Position numbers and translations under genes: made by a program
Assembly (NCBI GenBank): GCA_965116215.1
Contig: OZ220494.1
Location: 682,001-746,000 of the forward strand
Source of the DNA: CBDBKL01 sp965116215
GTDB lineage: Bacteria; Bdellovibrionota; Bdellovibrionia; Bdellovibrionales; JAKFYE01
DNA: 64,000 bases
Direction: 5' to 3'
Notes under the pieces: model-generated
The model's input: the letters and a program-made list of their open reading frames with translations, nothing else
The model's database searches: none
What the model was told of the DNA's origin: nothing
Part shown: positions 34,021 through 43,820 of the stretch, piece after piece
Position numbering within the stretch: the first letter of the stretch is position 1
Layout: each line of letters opens with the position of its first letter

Positions 34021-34716
34021 GTGAAATTTATTTTTATAAAGTTCTATCTCATATTCTTTGTAACTCTTCTAGGTTGTTCGAACGTTTCAAAACGAGATGT
34101 GGCCTCTTCCAGAAAAGACTTTTCAAATGAAACCTCTCTTCTACAAACCACAAAGAATTCCAACGCTTCTGAGGAAATAGCAGGGCAAATGAACGTTGCT
34201 AAAACGATAGTTGAATTCCATGAAGGAATCCAAACAGCACAAGATATTGAAGAAGTTGCTAGCGAAAACCACATGTGCCGTGTTCTAAAATATAGTCTAT
34301 TAACAAATAGTAAAGATACCATAGAGAGTGCTATTGTTCTTTTTAACGAAGGTCAGAAGTTTTATCCAAATAAAGAGGTAATGGTTTCTGTCCCTCTGGC
34401 TACTGTTGCAGTTTTGGTTATTAACCGTATAATCAATGAAGACACCCTACCCCTTAACGCATGGGAAACCATAGAGGTGGAAAATGGAGAATTTATAGAA
34501 ACTAAAAGGAATTTCTTTAAAAAAGCAACTCAATCTGCGGCAAAATTTGGATTGCCCTCTGCTGAGTTAACAGCCACAGAAGTCAGTCTCAACGAACTCT
34601 CCTTAAGATATATTCCAATGAGAAGGAAAAATGCCGAGGAACTATTGAGAATCCTACAGAAAAAAACTAAAAGAGAACAAAAAGAGTTAGTAAAAATATA
34701 TGTAATGCCCTATTAA
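34021..34716 (+). CDS. Putative lipoprotein of unknown function
   Basis: 231 residues with a lipoprotein signal (FFVTLLGC, predicted lipidated Cys at position 19), then a polar, helical body without motifs I recognise. A hydrophobic patch (VMVSVPLATVAVLVINRII) near the middle is amphipathic enough to be a buried helix rather than a membrane span. It starts at GTG. It precedes the TolC-like gene in the same direction (55 bp to its proposed start), so both may act in the envelope together. Confidence 0.65.
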   Translation: MKFIFIKFYLIFFVTLLGCSNVSKRDVASSRKDFSNETSLLQTTKNSNASEEIAGQMNVAKTIVEFHEGIQTAQDIEEVASENHMCRVLKYSLLTNSKDTIESAIVLFNEGQKFYPNKEVMVSVPLATVAVLVINRIINEDTLPLNAWETIEVENGEFIETKRNFFKKATQSAAKFGLPSAELTATEVSLNELSLRYIPMRRKNAEELLRILQKKTKREQKELVKIYVMPY

Positions 34717-34771
34717 AAAAGACAGACTTAATAAAGTGTCTATCCTAAAGCTGTCTCTAAAGAGGTGAAAT

Positions 34772-36079
34772 ATAAAAAAAATCAAAACTTTTCTTATTTT
34801 TATGATCTTTTCAACTCAAGGCTTTAGCGAAGAGTTGACTATGAATAAAGTGATCAGCGAATATCTTTCCTATAGTCCTGCACTCAAAGCAGCAAAAGCT
34901 CAGTCCTTATCTGCGCACTATAAATACAAAGAAGCCATTTCTAATTTCTTTCCAAAGCTCAGATTAAATGGCTCTTATCAAATATCCAGATACTCTATTC
35001 AGACTATGAACGAGCCCTCTAAGATATATCAAGCCACTCTTGATCTTGAACAAAGTCTTTTCCAAGGAGGAGCTCTTTGGAGAAACTATAATATCAAAAG
35101 ATTAAATAAAAAGCTTAAAGAATGGGAATATCTAAAAGTAAAACAAACTCTTCTTGAAGAGCTTATCACAAAAGTGTTCTTGATTGACAACATAGAAAAT
35201 CAATACAAAGTTCTATTAAACTCCCAGTCCTACCAACGTCGCTTTTTCCAAATCACAAAAACTAAAAGACGCTCAGGAGCAGCACAAGACTTTGAATATT
35301 ATCAATCTCAAGCCAACTTTCTGTCCTATGCTTCCCGTATAGATGAAAATCGAAGACAGTACCAAGAGTCCCACAAGTCCCTTATCACCTCATTAGGAAA
35401 AGATATTTTTCCTAATACAGCAGATGAGAAAAAGAGTGAGCAAAGTAATATGATTAAAATCAAACTCCCACCATATGCTTATCTCTCAACACAAAAATAT
35501 TCTCAAAAAGAAAGTGTGAAAAAGGCTAAAGAAAACCAACCTGATCTTCGTATTTCTAAAATTTTTAAAGAAATAGCTCATGAAGAAAAGTGGCTCAACC
35601 TATCTGAAGATCTTCCAAAAGCGAGTATCATAGGATCCCTTGGATATAGATCTTCAACTTTAAAAGATGCTCAAAAATATACATCCCTCACTCTGCAATT
35701 ATCTATCCCTCTTTCTTTTGGACTCCCCCAGCGATATAAGAAAGGAGTTCAAAATATTTATGCAGCTCAATACTCTCTTCAAAGCCAAAAGGATCGTGTT
35801 ATAAACAACGTCACGCTAGCCTTAAAAAATATAAGAGGATTTCGTAAATCCTACAAACATAATCAAGCATGGGTCAAATCTGCCAAAAAATCTATAGATC
35901 TTTCCTTAAAGAGTTATAGACAAGGAACACTTTCTATTTCTGAAGTGATTCAAATTCAAAAGATTTGGGAGCAAGCAGAACTTGCTCTTTTACAATCCAA
36001 ACTCAATCTTCGACTCTCTATATTAAAATTTAGAAAAGCTCAGGGAGAAAACTTAGAGGATATTTATGCAAATAAATAG
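34772..36079 (+). CDS. TolC-like outer-membrane efflux protein with apparent ATA start
   Basis: The mature part is a typical outer-membrane factor: two repeats of long helices (SYSPALKAAKAQSLSAHYKYKEAISNFFPKL and its C-terminal counterpart SLKSYRQGTLSISEVIQIQKIWEQAELAL) and short beta segments. The first ATG in frame is at 34802, which would cut the signal peptide in half. Starting at ATA (34772) gives KKIKTFLIFMIFSTQGFS, a complete signal, and AGAGGTG lies four bases before it. An in-frame stop at 34766 rules out a start further up. No inner-membrane pump or adaptor gene is adjacent. About 435 residues from ATA. Confidence 0.8.
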   Translation: MKKIKTFLIFMIFSTQGFSEELTMNKVISEYLSYSPALKAAKAQSLSAHYKYKEAISNFFPKLRLNGSYQISRYSIQTMNEPSKIYQATLDLEQSLFQGGALWRNYNIKRLNKKLKEWEYLKVKQTLLEELITKVFLIDNIENQYKVLLNSQSYQRRFFQITKTKRRSGAAQDFEYYQSQANFLSYASRIDENRRQYQESHKSLITSLGKDIFPNTADEKKSEQSNMIKIKLPPYAYLSTQKYSQKESVKKAKENQPDLRISKIFKEIAHEEKWLNLSEDLPKASIIGSLGYRSSTLKDAQKYTSLTLQLSIPLSFGLPQRYKKGVQNIYAAQYSLQSQKDRVINNVTLALKNIRGFRKSYKHNQAWVKSAKKSIDLSLKSYRQGTLSISEVIQIQKIWEQAELALLQSKLNLRLSILKFRKAQGENLEDIYANK

Positions 36080-36291
36080 GCTTAAAAGATCTTATTAATG
36101 AGGTAGAGGATAAAAGAGAAGTTAGGATATGAACAGCCACACAATCGCTTTATGATCTCACTAATGAGGTAGCAAATAAAGGAGGTTAGCTAAAAAATAA
36201 GTAAAATAGTATTTCAAAACGCTCAAGGCTCTACAAAAACAAAGAGTTCTATTGGCGGTTTTTTAGACAGAAGACAAAGGATTTTACTTTT

Positions 36292-36483
36292 TCACGATTT
36301 CTTTTCAAAAGTAGCTCCACACAAATTGCACCTACCATCTTTACTCTCATCACCCCCCGTTTGAATATTGAGTCCTCCACAACTCCCCTTTATACATTTT
36401 CCAGAAAAAATCACTCCCACAGACATCATTAAAATAACTAAAGCAAAAATCAGAAATACTATAAAATAAATCATCCTACTCAA
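36292..36483 (-). CDS. nqrM: Na+-NQR maturation protein NqrM
   Basis: 63 residues: one N-terminal membrane segment (4-27) and four cysteines (30, 35, 52, 55), with the family signature GSCGGL and a terminal CxxC. NqrM (DUF539) is needed to insert the intramembrane iron centre between NqrD and NqrE in Vibrio. Its place at the end of the nqr-apbE run is typical and supports the call on a very short gene. Confidence 0.88.
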   Translation of the reverse strand: MSRMIYFIVFLIFALVILMMSVGVIFSGKCIKGSCGGLNIQTGGDESKDGRCNLCGATFEKKS

Positions 36484-36553
36484 ACCCTTTACTTCTTTTA
36501 GTAATGAAAAACTCTTCGAATCATCATGATTCTCCCTATAATCTCATCTCTCA

Positions 36554-37621
36554 TTATTCCTTTGATACCCTAGATTGAAAAGCTTTCGTTCTATAGTGGG
36601 ACAATTCCCCATTGGACTTCACCTGTAGGATTAATGCCGCAATACTCTGGACTTCTGCCCACCTCTTAGCTATTTCTAAAGGCATAGACATCAATACCGT
36701 GGCCAGCGCATCTGCTTTCCAACATTCATTATCTACAACAGTTACAGAAATCGGTCCCTGCTTAACAGGATAACCTGTTTTTGTGTCTATCGTATGAGAA
36801 TAAACACTCCCTTCCTTAATGTAGTAATTCCTATATGACCCACTTGTAGCTATAGCTCCATTATAGATAGGGATCAATTCAAGTATTCCACGAGTGACTC
36901 TTTGAGCTGGAACCTCCACACCTACTTGCCATGGCTTTTTATCCCTAAAAGATCTCTTTGCTCTAATTTCACCACCCATCTCGATAAGATAACTTTTGAC
37001 ACCCATTTTCTCAAAACCCTCTCCCAAACTATCAATCATATACCCTTTCCCTATCGCAGAAACATTCACTTGAAGACCGGATAATTTCTTTTCAATTTCA
37101 CTGGTTTTTCTATGAAGTATTAGTTTTTTATACCCTACTTTTTTTAAAATTTTCTCTACCTCTTTTTGCTTTGGTAACTTATTAGGAAAACCATTAACAC
37201 CAAATCCCCAAAGATCAACTAACGGTCCCACTGTAATATCAAAACGCCCATCTGTAACTTTTGATATCTCCTTAGATCTTTCTAAAACTCTCATCAAATC
37301 TTCAGAAATTTTAAAACGTACACCAGATGACAATCTATTAAACCTTGAAACTTCCGAGTTTTGAATAAAGTGAGATAAGACCTGACCCATTCTATTAAAA
37401 GTCTTATCAATGAAATTTCTAAAAAAAATTTCTTTATCACCTCCATATGCATAGAGAGTCACATTGTAATGCATCCCCATTGATGTCCCAGAGAAAACAT
37501 ACTTTTTATTCTGACTGCTGCAACTATATAAAAAAAATGACAATAGTAAAAAAAGATATCTCCTCTTAACTATTAAGAGAAATAAATCCACACGAAAATA
37601 AGGCTTTAGTTTATGAAACAT
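36554..37621 (-). CDS. apbE: FAD:protein FMN transferase ApbE
   Basis: A 355-residue lipoprotein (LLSFFLYSCSSQ lipobox near residue 34). Family motifs include FSGTSMGMHYNVTLY, SEVSRFNRLSSG, DGRFDITVGPLVDLWGFG and the C-terminal DALATVLMSMP. ApbE attaches FMN by a phosphoester bond to the Thr of (S/T)GAT sites in NqrB and NqrC, both encoded upstream here. The first ~18 residues before VKRRYLF are unusual for a signal, so a later start is possible. It follows nqrF by 35 bp, within the same operon. Confidence 0.94.
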   Translation of the reverse strand: MFHKLKPYFRVDLFLLIVKRRYLFLLLSFFLYSCSSQNKKYVFSGTSMGMHYNVTLYAYGGDKEIFFRNFIDKTFNRMGQVLSHFIQNSEVSRFNRLSSGVRFKISEDLMRVLERSKEISKVTDGRFDITVGPLVDLWGFGVNGFPNKLPKQKEVEKILKKVGYKKLILHRKTSEIEKKLSGLQVNVSAIGKGYMIDSLGEGFEKMGVKSYLIEMGGEIRAKRSFRDKKPWQVGVEVPAQRVTRGILELIPIYNGAIATSGSYRNYYIKEGSVYSHTIDTKTGYPVKQGPISVTVVDNECWKADALATVLMSMPLEIAKRWAEVQSIAALILQVKSNGELSHYRTKAFQSRVSKE

Positions 37622-37656
37622 CTAGAAAAACACCAAATATAAAAACAAGGATCTTT

Positions 37657-38874
37657 TTAGCCACCAAAATCATCAAAGAGGATGCTTTCTTTCTCTACTC
37701 CAAGGTCCTCTAACATATCAAAAACAGCATTATTCATCATTGGTGGCCCACAAATATAATATTCACAATCTTCAGGTGCAGGATGATCTTTGAGATACAT
37801 ATCATACAACACTTGATGAATAAAACCCGTTGGTCCCGTCCAATGATCGTCCGGCAAAGGCTCTGACAAAGCCAATATCCATTTAAAATTCTTATTATCT
37901 TTCTGTATAGTATCAAAATGATCTCTGTAAAATGCCTCCCTTAAACTTCTCGCCCCATACCAAAAAGACACTTTTCTGTTTGTCCTTAATCTCGAAAATT
38001 GATCAAATATATGGGATCTCATAGGGGCCATACCGGCCCCCCCACCCACAAAAATCATTTCAGTATCAGTATCTCGTGCATAAAACTCACCATAGGGCCC
38101 GGAAATAACAACATCATCTCCTGGTTTAAGGTTAAAAATAAAACTCGACATCTTACCAGGGGGAAAATCTGTATTTGGAGGGGGAGTAGCCACTCTCACA
38201 TTTAACATAATAATCCCCTTTTCCTCGGGATAATTTGCCATTGAATACGCTCTGATAACTTCTTCTTTTACAACAGATTGATATTGCCACACATTAAATT
38301 TATCCCAAACATCTCTATATTCTTTTTCAATGGCAAAATCTTTATAATCGACAGCATGTGGTGGGGCCTCAATTTGTATGTAACCACCAGCTCTAAAGTT
38401 TACATCCTCTCCTTCAGGCAACTCTAAAATCAACTCTTTAATAAAAGTGGCCACATTATGATTGGATTGCACTTTACAATGCCATTTCTTAACACCAAAT
38501 ACCTCATCTTCTACTGCAATTCTCATATTTTGCTTCACTGGGACCTGACATGACAAACGAACCCCTTCACGAACCTCTCTTGGAGTGATTACCGATTTTT
38601 CTGTTGGAAGAATGTCTCCCCCTCCTTCATAAACATGAACTTTACATTGAGCACATGTGCCCCCTCCTCCACAAGCTGAAGAAACAAACAGTTTTTGATC
38701 TGCCAAAGTCCCCAAGAGTTTTCCCCCTGTTGGAACTTCAACTGTCTTTTTATCATTAATCACAAGTTGAATGTTTCCTGAAGCAACCAACTTAGATCTT
38801 ACAAAAAGAATAGCAAGAACAAGAATAAGAACTATCCCTGTAAAAAAAATGACACCTAAAAAAATCTCAATCAC
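37657..38874 (-). CDS. nqrF: Na+-translocating NADH:quinone reductase subunit F
   Basis: 405 residues: an N-terminal membrane anchor, a plant-type 2Fe-2S domain with Cys68, Cys74, Cys77 and Cys109, then FAD-binding (RAYSMANYP) and NADH-binding (GGGAGMAPMRSHIFDQ) domains of the ferredoxin-reductase type. It is the NADH-oxidising entry point of the Na+ pump. Gene order and length are as in Vibrio. A ~100-bp gap separates it from nqrE. Confidence 0.96.
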   Translation of the reverse strand: MIEIFLGVIFFTGIVLILVLAILFVRSKLVASGNIQLVINDKKTVEVPTGGKLLGTLADQKLFVSSACGGGGTCAQCKVHVYEGGGDILPTEKSVITPREVREGVRLSCQVPVKQNMRIAVEDEVFGVKKWHCKVQSNHNVATFIKELILELPEGEDVNFRAGGYIQIEAPPHAVDYKDFAIEKEYRDVWDKFNVWQYQSVVKEEVIRAYSMANYPEEKGIIMLNVRVATPPPNTDFPPGKMSSFIFNLKPGDDVVISGPYGEFYARDTDTEMIFVGGGAGMAPMRSHIFDQFSRLRTNRKVSFWYGARSLREAFYRDHFDTIQKDNKNFKWILALSEPLPDDHWTGPTGFIHQVLYDMYLKDHPAPEDCEYYICGPPMMNNAVFDMLEDLGVEKESILFDDFGG

Positions 38875-38974
38875 TTTTCATTCCTCTTCTATTCGATCTG
38901 AAGAAATCTCCTTATTTAATTTATAAATAAATTTCCTTAAAAAAAGAGAAGTCTATTTTAATAGACATATCATT

Positions 38975-39583
38975 TTATAATTTTACACCAGAAAAACTCA
39001 TAAAAGCTAATGACATCAGTCCAACAATAATAAATGTCGAACCCAGTCCCTTTAAACCATCAGGAATATCACTGTATTTTAACTTCTCCCTAATTCCCGC
39101 TAAGGCCATAATAGCAAGAGCCCAACCCACACCACTACCAAAGCCAAAGACAACACTCTCTGTAAAATTGTATTCCCTCTCTACCATAAATAATGTTCCA
39201 CCTAAAATAGCACAGTTAACCGTAATGAGAGGTAGGAAAATACCAAGAGCATTGTATAGTGAAGGAACAAACTTATCGAGTACTATCTCTAAAATCTGTA
39301 TTAAAGCAGCAATAACTCCTATGTAACAAATTAAACCAATAAAGGACAGGTCCACTCCTTCTAGTCCCATCCACACTAATGCATTCTCTTTTAAAAGCTC
39401 TTGATAGATAATATTATTTAAAGGCACCGTAATCGTTTGAACCACAATGACAGCGATACCCAGCCCTGTCGCCGTTGATACCTTTTTAGAAACAGCTAAA
39501 AAGGTACACATACCTAAAAAGAAAGACAAAGCCATATTTTCTACAAAGACAGATTTTATAAACAAGCTCAAATAATATTCCAT
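38975..39583 (-). CDS. nqrE: Na+-translocating NADH:quinone reductase subunit E
   Basis: 202 residues with six membrane segments and the two half-channel cysteines, Cys26 (GMCTFLAVS) and Cys124 (VNCAILGG), that with NqrD hold an intramembrane iron-sulfur centre. It begins 4 bp after nqrD ends. Highly conserved length and sequence. Confidence 0.96.
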   Translation of the reverse strand: MEYYLSLFIKSVFVENMALSFFLGMCTFLAVSKKVSTATGLGIAVIVVQTITVPLNNIIYQELLKENALVWMGLEGVDLSFIGLICYIGVIAALIQILEIVLDKFVPSLYNALGIFLPLITVNCAILGGTLFMVEREYNFTESVVFGFGSGVGWALAIMALAGIREKLKYSDIPDGLKGLGSTFIIVGLMSLAFMSFSGVKL

Positions 39584-39587
39584 ACAC

Positions 39588-40211
39588 TTAACCCTCTTTT
39601 TCGACTTGATCTGGTTTAAATACTCTCAATATCCAAATAAATAGACCTATTAAGAAAAAGGCACTGGGAGAAAGTAACATTAAACCATTGCTACTATACC
39701 ACCCTCCTTCATTCAAAAGAGGGAGAACTTGGACCCCAAAAAGACTTCCACTCCCAAATAATTCTCTAAATACACCCACAAAAATAAGAATAATACTGTA
39801 ACCCAGACCATTTCCAAGCCCATCAAGAAAGCTCATTCCAATAGAATTCTTCATTGCATAAGCTTCAGCCCTTCCCATAATAATACAATTTGTAATAATA
39901 AGTCCTACAAAGACAGATAACTGTTTAGAAACCTCAAAAGCATAGGCTTTTAACACTTGATCTACAATAATCACCAAAGATGCAATAATCGTCATTTGAA
40001 CAATAATACGAATGCTCGAAGGTATATGATTTCGTATGAGACTCACAGATGCATTTGAAAAAGAAGCCACAAATAGAACAGCCAAACTCATAACAATCAC
40101 TGTCTCCATTTGTGTTGTTACAGCTAGAGCAGAGCAAATACCCAAGACTTGTAGAGCAATCGGGTTATCATTAAAAATAGGATCAAAAAGTACTTTTCTA
40201 ACTTTCCCCAT
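39588..40211 (-). CDS. nqrD: Na+-translocating NADH:quinone reductase subunit D
   Basis: 207 residues, six membrane segments, with Cys26 (LGICSALAVT) and Cys109 (TNCIIMGRAEA) as centre ligands. Its start overlaps the end of nqrC by 14 bp, indicating coupled translation. It is the inverted-topology partner of NqrE. Confidence 0.96.
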   Translation of the reverse strand: MGKVRKVLFDPIFNDNPIALQVLGICSALAVTTQMETVIVMSLAVLFVASFSNASVSLIRNHIPSSIRIIVQMTIIASLVIIVDQVLKAYAFEVSKQLSVFVGLIITNCIIMGRAEAYAMKNSIGMSFLDGLGNGLGYSIILIFVGVFRELFGSGSLFGVQVLPLLNEGGWYSSNGLMLLSPSAFFLIGLFIWILRVFKPDQVEKEG

Positions 40212-40983
40212 AAGTGCTCCCTCCTATTTCTCTTTTTAGTTTCTCCAAATATGGCCGAAACCCACCCTCTCCTAACCAAAATTCAATAGTACGACTTACA
40301 CCCTGCGAAGTAATGGTTGCTCCAGATAATCCATCAATTTGATATTTTTCTAAAGGATTTCCCTCTTCCACCTTACCTCTAAGCACTTTAAGAGCAACCT
40401 TCCCCTCTGAAAAAATTTCCTTTCCCACCCAACTGGACTTCCACTTTACATTATCAACTTCTCCTCCTAAGCCCGGCGTCTCCCCATGTTCATAAAATGC
40501 AATGCCCTCTACAGTATTCAAATCACGCCCTAAACTAATGAAGCCGTAGAGGGTTGACCAAAGCCCCTTACCTTTAATTGGTAAAATTAATTTTACCAAC
40601 TCATTATTATCATCTCTTAACAAATACACGGGTGCAAATTTAGAAATGTGTTTTATTCCATCAAAACTTTCCTCTTCAGATAAAATGCGTTGAGTTTGAG
40701 GATCCTTAGCAGCTTTCCTCTGATCAAATGTACTGACCTCAATATCTTCTCTGACTTCCCCTGTTTTCAATTCCACAATAACAGATTCAATTTTAGAAAA
40801 AGACTCCTCAATATTATCTGTAGGAAGACCGGCAGCCTCTAAAATATTTTTTTGTTTATCTCTTAATTTATTTTCTGCTTGCTTTGGTCTGAATAACACA
40901 GCAGCAGAGGACACAAGGATCGAGCAAACAAGGCAAAGTGAGACAGACATAAAAAGTGTTTTTTGAAAAACATTATTGAACAC
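40198..40983 (-). CDS. nqrC: Na+-translocating NADH:quinone reductase subunit C
   Basis: 261 residues: one N-terminal membrane segment and a periplasmic FMN-binding domain with the flavinylation site SGATITS, in which Thr223 should carry covalent FMN. The ETPGLGGEV segment is also conserved. It overlaps nqrB by 11 bp and nqrD by 14 bp. Confidence 0.96.
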   Translation of the reverse strand: MFNNVFQKTLFMSVSLCLVCSILVSSAAVLFRPKQAENKLRDKQKNILEAAGLPTDNIEESFSKIESVIVELKTGEVREDIEVSTFDQRKAAKDPQTQRILSEEESFDGIKHISKFAPVYLLRDDNNELVKLILPIKGKGLWSTLYGFISLGRDLNTVEGIAFYEHGETPGLGGEVDNVKWKSSWVGKEIFSEGKVALKVLRGKVEEGNPLEKYQIDGLSGATITSQGVSRTIEFWLGEGGFRPYLEKLKREIGGSTYGES

Positions 40984-42193
40984 TTCGTAACCTCCTCCTT
41001 CTTATATTTGCAGATACAACATAGTAATCAATCAGAGGAGCAAATATATTACCAAAAAGTATGGCCAGCATAATACCCTCAGGAAAACCAGGATTAAGAA
41101 CACGAATAAAAATGGCCATAAATCCAATTAAAAGACCATAAATATATTTACCCATAGATGTCATCGCTGCAGACACAGGATCAGTTGCCATAAAAACAAC
41201 ACCAAAGGACAGTCCTCCAACAAGGAAGTGCCAAATAGGAGACATCTCAAACATAGGATTTGTAGAACTTCCTACAGAATAAAAAAGAAGGGCTGTCAAG
41301 TAGGCTCCCAAAGAGCAACTCAACATGATTCTCCAGGATCCAACTTTAGAGACAATAAGAACCAGTGCTCCAAATAAACAGGCCAAAGTGGATGTTTCCC
41401 CCATAGAACCAGGAATAAATCCTAAAAAAGCATCTTGCCATGTAAAGGCACTCTGAACAGCCTCCATTCCAAACTCTGCACCAATCGCTAATGCCGTAGC
41501 TCCCGTATACCCGTCGACGGCTGTCCATACTGCATTTCCAGAAATTTCAGAAGGGTAGGCAAAATAAAGAAACGCCCTCGCCGTTAAAGCCACGTTAAGA
41601 AAATTCTTACTTGTCCCACCAAAAATTTCCTTTCCAATAACCACGCCAAAAATAATGCCCACAGCCACTTGCCAAAGAGGAAGTGTTGGCGGCAATGTTA
41701 AAGGATAAAGAACACCTGTTACCAAAAATCCTTCATTAATCTCATGCTTACGAATAACAGCAAATAGAAATTCACATAGGCCTCCTGCAATATTTGCAAC
41801 TAGAAAAATAGGTATAAAATAAAGCCCCCCATGAATAACATTAGCTATAACATTTGTGGGATCATATTCTAAACCCAATAGACTGAATACCTCAGCTCTC
41901 CAACCTGTTGTGCTCTCAAGACCAAGGCTTTGTAATGCCAAATTCGCTTGCAAGCCCGTATTATAAAATGCCATAAAAATACAGGGAACTAGAGCCATAA
42001 CAACAGTTATCATAAGTCGCTTCTGATCAAGTGCATCTCGAACATGAGATGCCGAAGATGTGACAGTACTTGGAGTATAGAGAAATGTATCCACCGCTTC
42101 ATAAAGGGGATAGAGTTTTTCCAATTTCCCCCCTTTTTGAAAAAGAGGCTCTGCCCTATCCAGTAAACGTCTTAAGGGTTTCACATTAACCAT
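40973..42193 (-). CDS. nqrB: Na+-translocating NADH:quinone reductase subunit B
   Basis: 406 residues, about ten membrane segments, the Na+-channel subunit. The covalent FMN site is GYTGATALA with Thr233. It overlaps the end of nqrA by 8 bp. A long N-terminal cytoplasmic part before the first membrane helix is normal for NqrB. Confidence 0.96.
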   Translation of the reverse strand: MVNVKPLRRLLDRAEPLFQKGGKLEKLYPLYEAVDTFLYTPSTVTSSASHVRDALDQKRLMITVVMALVPCIFMAFYNTGLQANLALQSLGLESTTGWRAEVFSLLGLEYDPTNVIANVIHGGLYFIPIFLVANIAGGLCEFLFAVIRKHEINEGFLVTGVLYPLTLPPTLPLWQVAVGIIFGVVIGKEIFGGTSKNFLNVALTARAFLYFAYPSEISGNAVWTAVDGYTGATALAIGAEFGMEAVQSAFTWQDAFLGFIPGSMGETSTLACLFGALVLIVSKVGSWRIMLSCSLGAYLTALLFYSVGSSTNPMFEMSPIWHFLVGGLSFGVVFMATDPVSAAMTSMGKYIYGLLIGFMAIFIRVLNPGFPEGIMLAILFGNIFAPLIDYYVVSANIRRRRLRSVQ

Positions 42194-43532
42194 CTCTTTC
42201 TATTTGATTCAAAAGATCACGCAATAAGGGAGCATATTCGGATTTTCCTGGACAGACAAATGTACATAAACCTAAATCCTCTTCGTCTAATTCCAAAATA
42301 CCTAAATCTTGTGCTTGCTCTGTATCTCTTGTAAGCAAACTTCTCAATAAAAAAGTAGGTTGAATATCTAAAGGCATAACATCTTCAAACATTCCAATTG
42401 GAATCATACCCCTAGGGCTGCCATTGGTATTTGTTGTAAAAGCAAATTTCTTCTTTGGCAAAAGATGAGACGCAAAAACATTGCGAATCGAAAACCTATT
42501 CAACCCAGGCATCTGCCAACCTAAAAAATCTCTCTTCCGACCCTCCTTAAGAACAGAAACTTGATAATGATATCGACCTAGAAAACCCAACGGCCCTTTA
42601 TTGGCTTTTCTTCCAGACAAAACACTCCCTGAAATAATTCGAGATTCACCCTCTTGCAACAACCCATAAGTTAACTCTGAAAGATCAGCTCCCAAATGTG
42701 TCCTTATCACGTGAGGATCTCTCACCACAGGCCCTCCCAAAGCAACATATCTCTCTGTAAATAAACGACCTGAATGAAAAAGCTCTCCAATAGCTATCAC
42801 ATCTTGATAACTAATATGCCAGACTGTCTTATTCCTATGTACAGGATCTAAAAAATGAATATGCGTCCCCACCAGACCTGAAGGATGTGGCCCTTTAAAA
42901 TTTTGATTAGAAACCTTAGAGTTAGATGCCGAAAACTCTTGTCCATCTGCTCCTTGACAAATAAAAATCTTACCCTCTGTTAAATTAGAAAGGATATCCA
43001 CACCATCTTCAAAAGAACTTTTATTTTTGTTTATAATCATTTGTGGATTTAAAGCTAATGGATTGGAGTCAACTGCAGTAATAAAAATAGAATGAGGAAC
43101 TTGATCTAGCTGAGGCGTAAGACTAAAGGGCCGAGTCCTTAAGGTGATCCATTCCCCAGAATCTATCAATAAATTTCTCACCTTTTCTGACCCCAGACTT
43201 TTAAAATCCCTGCCTGAGTAATTCATAAAAGTCTTTTGTGAATCTCCATGTACAGAAATCACAACTGATAAGAAGAGACGCTTATCTCCCCTATTGATCT
43301 GCTCCACAGTCCCAGATGCTGGAGCCGTATAGACAATGCCTTTGTTTTTCTTATCTTCAAAAAGAGGTTGACCCTTTAGAACTGTATCCCCTTCTTTTAC
43401 CTTCATGGTTGGTTTCATTCCTATATGATCTATACCCACAACAGCCACTCTCTGAGTGTCTATAGATGTTTCCCGTAAAAGATCCGGCTCTCCTTTTATA
43501 GGTAAATTTAGTCCTTTTCGAATACGCACCAT
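42186..43532 (-). CDS. nqrA: Na+-translocating NADH:quinone reductase subunit A
   Basis: 448-residue soluble subunit A, starting with the family's KGLNLPIKGEP, followed by a biotinyl/RnfC-like segment (VKEGDTVLKGQPLFEDKKN) and the C-terminal LEEDLGLCTFVCPGKSEYA region. First gene of the nqrABCDEF-apbE-nqrM unit. The complex pumps Na+ while passing electrons from NADH to quinone, so this organism uses a sodium-motive force. The start ATG has only a weak ribosome-binding site. Confidence 0.95.
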   Translation of the reverse strand: MVRIRKGLNLPIKGEPDLLRETSIDTQRVAVVGIDHIGMKPTMKVKEGDTVLKGQPLFEDKKNKGIVYTAPASGTVEQINRGDKRLFLSVVISVHGDSQKTFMNYSGRDFKSLGSEKVRNLLIDSGEWITLRTRPFSLTPQLDQVPHSIFITAVDSNPLALNPQMIINKNKSSFEDGVDILSNLTEGKIFICQGADGQEFSASNSKVSNQNFKGPHPSGLVGTHIHFLDPVHRNKTVWHISYQDVIAIGELFHSGRLFTERYVALGGPVVRDPHVIRTHLGADLSELTYGLLQEGESRIISGSVLSGRKANKGPLGFLGRYHYQVSVLKEGRKRDFLGWQMPGLNRFSIRNVFASHLLPKKKFAFTTNTNGSPRGMIPIGMFEDVMPLDIQPTFLLRSLLTRDTEQAQDLGILELDEEDLGLCTFVCPGKSEYAPLLRDLLNQIERDG

Positions 43533-43820
43533 AAGTCGCTCATCTTTCTATGCTCTACCTTTACTGAGCAGGACAGTTTAAAGAAAGGGAACCTTTTGAG
43601 ATACTTATTATATATTGCGTTAGCATCTCTTGTCACCCCTGTAAAACTCTCTATCAAAAAACCAAACACTTTGAAAATCGTACTCCTCTTGAGAAACATA
43701 TTGTATTTTTTTACATTATTTTAAAAGGGACAAAGATAAGAATAAACAGATAAAACCTTGAACAGGACCTAGACAAAAAAATCTAAACGACTTTAAGATG
43801 AATCAAAAGGGGAATAAAAA

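Noticed and set aside
43508..43699. 63-codon minus-strand frame upstream of nqrA
   Set aside because: It overlaps the nqrA start by 25 bp out of frame, has no ribosome-binding site and no recognisable sequence. It is more likely the nqr leader.
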